Source: CAIJXV01 sp964497135 (GTDB lineage Bacteria; Verrucomicrobiota; Kiritimatiellia; CAIKKV01; CAIJXV01). From it: DNA of 5,661 nucleotides. The position numbers and the translations under genes were made by a program. Below the pieces are notes generated by a model. It was not told the origin of the DNA. It did not search any database and was given only the letters and a program-made list of their open reading frames with translations. Location: NCBI GenBank assembly GCA_964497135.1, contig CAZCDO010000226.1, forward strand, positions 1 through 5,661, read 5' to 3'. Shown one piece after another: positions 3,872-5,661 of the stretch (the first letter of the stretch is position 1; each line of letters opens with the position of its first letter).

Positions 3872-5590
3872 ATGGCCGGGATAAAACTACTGCTGACCAC
3901 GGTGTGCAAGCCCTACGGAGTGGATACCGGGGATGCCGAAGCGCTCGGCATGCAAATGGAGTTGCTGAACAACCAGATCACCCGGGATCAACATGTTCAT
4001 TCCCCGCGCGCCAACTTCTGGACCTTTCCGCTTTATTTTTTGGCCGAGAACATCTCGGTGCCCGCCACCGTTCTGGATTTTCCATCCTGGGATGAATTTA
4101 AGCGGGAGCTTCAACGGGGCTATACACATGTGGGGATATCCTTCATTCAGACCAATGTCATCAAGGCCCAACGGATGGCGGAGTGCATCCGGGCTGATTG
4201 CCCGGCGACGAAAATCCTGTTAGGCGGGTATGGGGCCAGTCTGCCGGATCTGGCCAGCCTGGTTCCTCATGACGCGGTTTGTCCGGGGGAAGGCATTCAG
4301 TGGCTCCGGGCTTACTTGGGCGAAGACTCGCAGGCCCCGATCCGACACCCGGTGATGCGGGGTGTGATTAGCAAGCATGTGTATGGGTTTCGCGGAGAAT
4401 CCAATGACAGCGCCGTTATTTTTCCCGGGCTGGGCTGCAAGAACGGCTGTTTTTTTTGTGCCACATCGGCGAAGTTTGAAGGGCAATACATCCCTTTCCT
4501 TCCGACGGGCAGAAGTGTCTTTGAGTTGTGCCGCAAGGCCGAAGAAGAATTGGGAGTCCGGGAGTTTGCGGTCATCGATGAAAATTTTCTCAAGGAGCAG
4601 GACCGGGCTCGCGACCTTTTGGGCGAAATGGAACGGCACGGGAAGGCGTACCAATTCTGGATCTTCGCATCGGCGGAAGCCCTGCTGGAGGTGGGCGTTG
4701 ATTTTCTCGTGCGGTTGGGGGTCTGCGCGGTGTGGATGGGATTGGAGACGCGGGCGGAGATTTTCGGCAAGTTAAAGAACATCGACGTGTCCGGCCTGAT
4801 CCGCGAGATGCAATCCAAGGGCATCTCGGTCATCTCCTCCTCCATTCTTTTCATGGAACATCATGATCGGCAGCGTTTACAGGAGGACATCGAGTGGGCG
4901 GTGGGGATGGATACCGACCTGCATCAATTCATGCAACTCACGCCCCTCCCGGGAACGCCGCTTTTCACCCGTTATCAGGTCGAGGGCAAGCTCATCCCCG
5001 AATTTCCCTACACCCGCTTGAGCGGCCAGAATGTGCTGGCCTTTTACCATCCCCATTTCCGCTCCGAGGAAGCGCGCGACTTGACCCGGGGGGCTTTCCG
5101 GCGAAAATACGAAGTCGGAGGGCCAGGGGTCGTCAATATGGCGCGAACCGCGTTGGACGGGTACCAAAGGGCGTTGCAGGATGCTGAGTCGCGAAAGGGT
5201 CAGGGGCTCAGTTGGAACCCCGCCACCCTGAAATACGATCTGACGAACGGGCCGGGAGAGGACTGCCACATGCAGGCCCGCATTGAATTATTGCGTCAAC
5301 GGGCCGGGGAATTCCGTCCGCTTCTGTGGAGCGCCTGGCTGTTCAGTCCCAACCGCGGGGCGCGGCAAAAATGTTTGAGTTTGATGCAACGGTATCGACA
5401 GGTGTTCGGTCGGGCTTCCGGGTCCGACACCTTCGCCGCCGGCCTATTGTGTGTGACGGCGGCGATCGAATACCTGCGTCACCTTTGGGCCCGGATCCTG
5501 AGGCGGAAAGAACTCATCCGGCAACCCCCTTCCCGGCGCCTGGAGTATGTCGGCCCGGCCGGGGAGCGGCGGCCGGTCATTTACGAATGA
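3872..5590 (+). CDS. Radical SAM protein with N-terminal cobalamin-binding-like domain
   Basis: A 572-residue protein (ATG chosen for its AGGAG site). Residues about 1-160 look like the Rossmann-type B12-binding domain of class B radical SAM enzymes: YTHVGISFIQTN (84-95), KILLGGYGAS (114-123), and a CPGEG turn (137-141). The DxHxxG motif that supplies a lower cobalt ligand is absent, which is common in radical SAM proteins with this domain. The radical SAM core carries CKNGCFFC, with C189, C193 and C196 (CX3CX2C) to hold the [4Fe-4S] cluster that cleaves S-adenosylmethionine. DENFL (236-240), MGLET (289-293), SSSILFMEHHD (322-332) and QLTPLPGTPLF (355-365) follow the usual strand order of the barrel. 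Residues about 400-572 form a C-terminal extension I do not recognise. It has no close functional neighbour here, so the substrate (methylation or rearrangement) cannot be named. Family confidence is high, function unknown. Confidence 0.9.
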   Translation: MAGIKLLLTTVCKPYGVDTGDAEALGMQMELLNNQITRDQHVHSPRANFWTFPLYFLAENISVPATVLDFPSWDEFKRELQRGYTHVGISFIQTNVIKAQRMAECIRADCPATKILLGGYGASLPDLASLVPHDAVCPGEGIQWLRAYLGEDSQAPIRHPVMRGVISKHVYGFRGESNDSAVIFPGLGCKNGCFFCATSAKFEGQYIPFLPTGRSVFELCRKAEEELGVREFAVIDENFLKEQDRARDLLGEMERHGKAYQFWIFASAEALLEVGVDFLVRLGVCAVWMGLETRAEIFGKLKNIDVSGLIREMQSKGISVISSSILFMEHHDRQRLQEDIEWAVGMDTDLHQFMQLTPLPGTPLFTRYQVEGKLIPEFPYTRLSGQNVLAFYHPHFRSEEARDLTRGAFRRKYEVGGPGVVNMARTALDGYQRALQDAESRKGQGLSWNPATLKYDLTNGPGEDCHMQARIELLRQRAGEFRPLLWSAWLFSPNRGARQKCLSLMQRYRQVFGRASGSDTFAAGLLCVTAAIEYLRHLWARILRRKELIRQPPSRRLEYVGPAGERRPVIYE

Positions 5591-5605
5591 TCCTGCTGTT
5601 GGGTC

Positions 5606-5656
5606 CGGCGAAACCCCGCTCCGCCCAGGGGTGACCCCTGCGGGCGCCTTTCGCCG
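5606..5656. terminator. Nested inverted repeat after the radical SAM gene, possible terminator
   Basis: Outer arms CGGCGAAA (5606-5613) and TTTCGCCG (5649-5656) are perfect 8-bp complements. Inside, CAGGGG-TGA-CCCCTG (5626-5640) is a tight hairpin, extended by GCC/GGC with a two-base bulge. It starts 16 bases after the stop. The 3' side has only TTT before TCGCC, so intrinsic termination would be weak. It may instead be another repeat element of the sort seen at 976-1332; the window ends 5 bases later. Confidence 0.5.
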
Positions 5657-5661
5657 ATGCG

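Noticed and set aside
3757..4095. Open frame starting at ATG 3757 behind a G-rich run
   Set aside because: It overlaps the radical SAM gene for over 200 bases in another frame, and its C-terminal half is an off-frame reading of that gene. The G-run is a homopolymer rather than a clear ribosome site.
5606..5656. Integron attC site
   Set aside because: The structure is an imperfect nested palindrome, but the RYYYAAC and GTTRRRY core sites are missing and there is no integrase or cassette layout.

Overview
The window is about 60% G+C and shows no RNA gene, CRISPR array or transposase. It holds the 3' end of a glycine-rich surface-type protein gene, a dense cluster of small palindromic repeats, a two-gene minus-strand operon (DUF523-DUF1722 protein, then class II photolyase), a divergent intergenic region, and a plus-strand radical SAM gene followed by a nested palindrome. 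The Gly-rich protein with a W-x-G / NWSPSG entry motif and the abundance of short hairpin repeats suggest a free-living bacterium of the PVC group (Verrucomicrobiota/Kiritimatiellota-like). That is an impression from sequence style, not a placement by marker gene.

Layout: 1-975 (+) partial Gly-rich extracellular-type protein; 976-1332 non-coding repeat cluster with at least nine hairpins; 1333-2703 (-) class II CPD photolyase; 2708-3655 (-) DUF523-DUF1722 fusion, upstream of and 4 nt from the photolyase; 3656-3871 divergent intergenic region with a strong ribosome binding site for the operon, a LexA-like dyad and a G8 tract; 3872-5590 (+) radical SAM protein with an N-terminal cobalamin-binding-like domain; 5606-5656 nested inverted repeat that may act as a terminator.

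The two minus-strand genes very probably form one transcript. E. coli also places a DUF1722 gene (ybgA) next to a photolyase, but that enzyme is class I. Here the partner is a class II enzyme, so the linkage crosses photolyase classes, which points to a functional connection. DUF523 is the fold of the thiouracil desulfidase TudS, and thiouracil-type bases absorb near-UV, so a shared role in coping with light is a reasonable hypothesis. The radical SAM gene is divergently transcribed and need not belong to the same pathway.

The most unusual part is the repeat cluster. Two units at 1136-1194 face each other. Each carries GTAG, one base, then a 7-bp-arm hairpin, and three base pairs differ between them while pairing is kept. 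This matches the architecture of REP elements and of the paired BIMEs mobilised by RAYT (TnpA-REP) proteins. Other hairpins beside them carry GGAG-, GGTG- or GGAT-like tetranucleotides at the same one-base spacing, which suggests several repeat families piled into one intergenic region.
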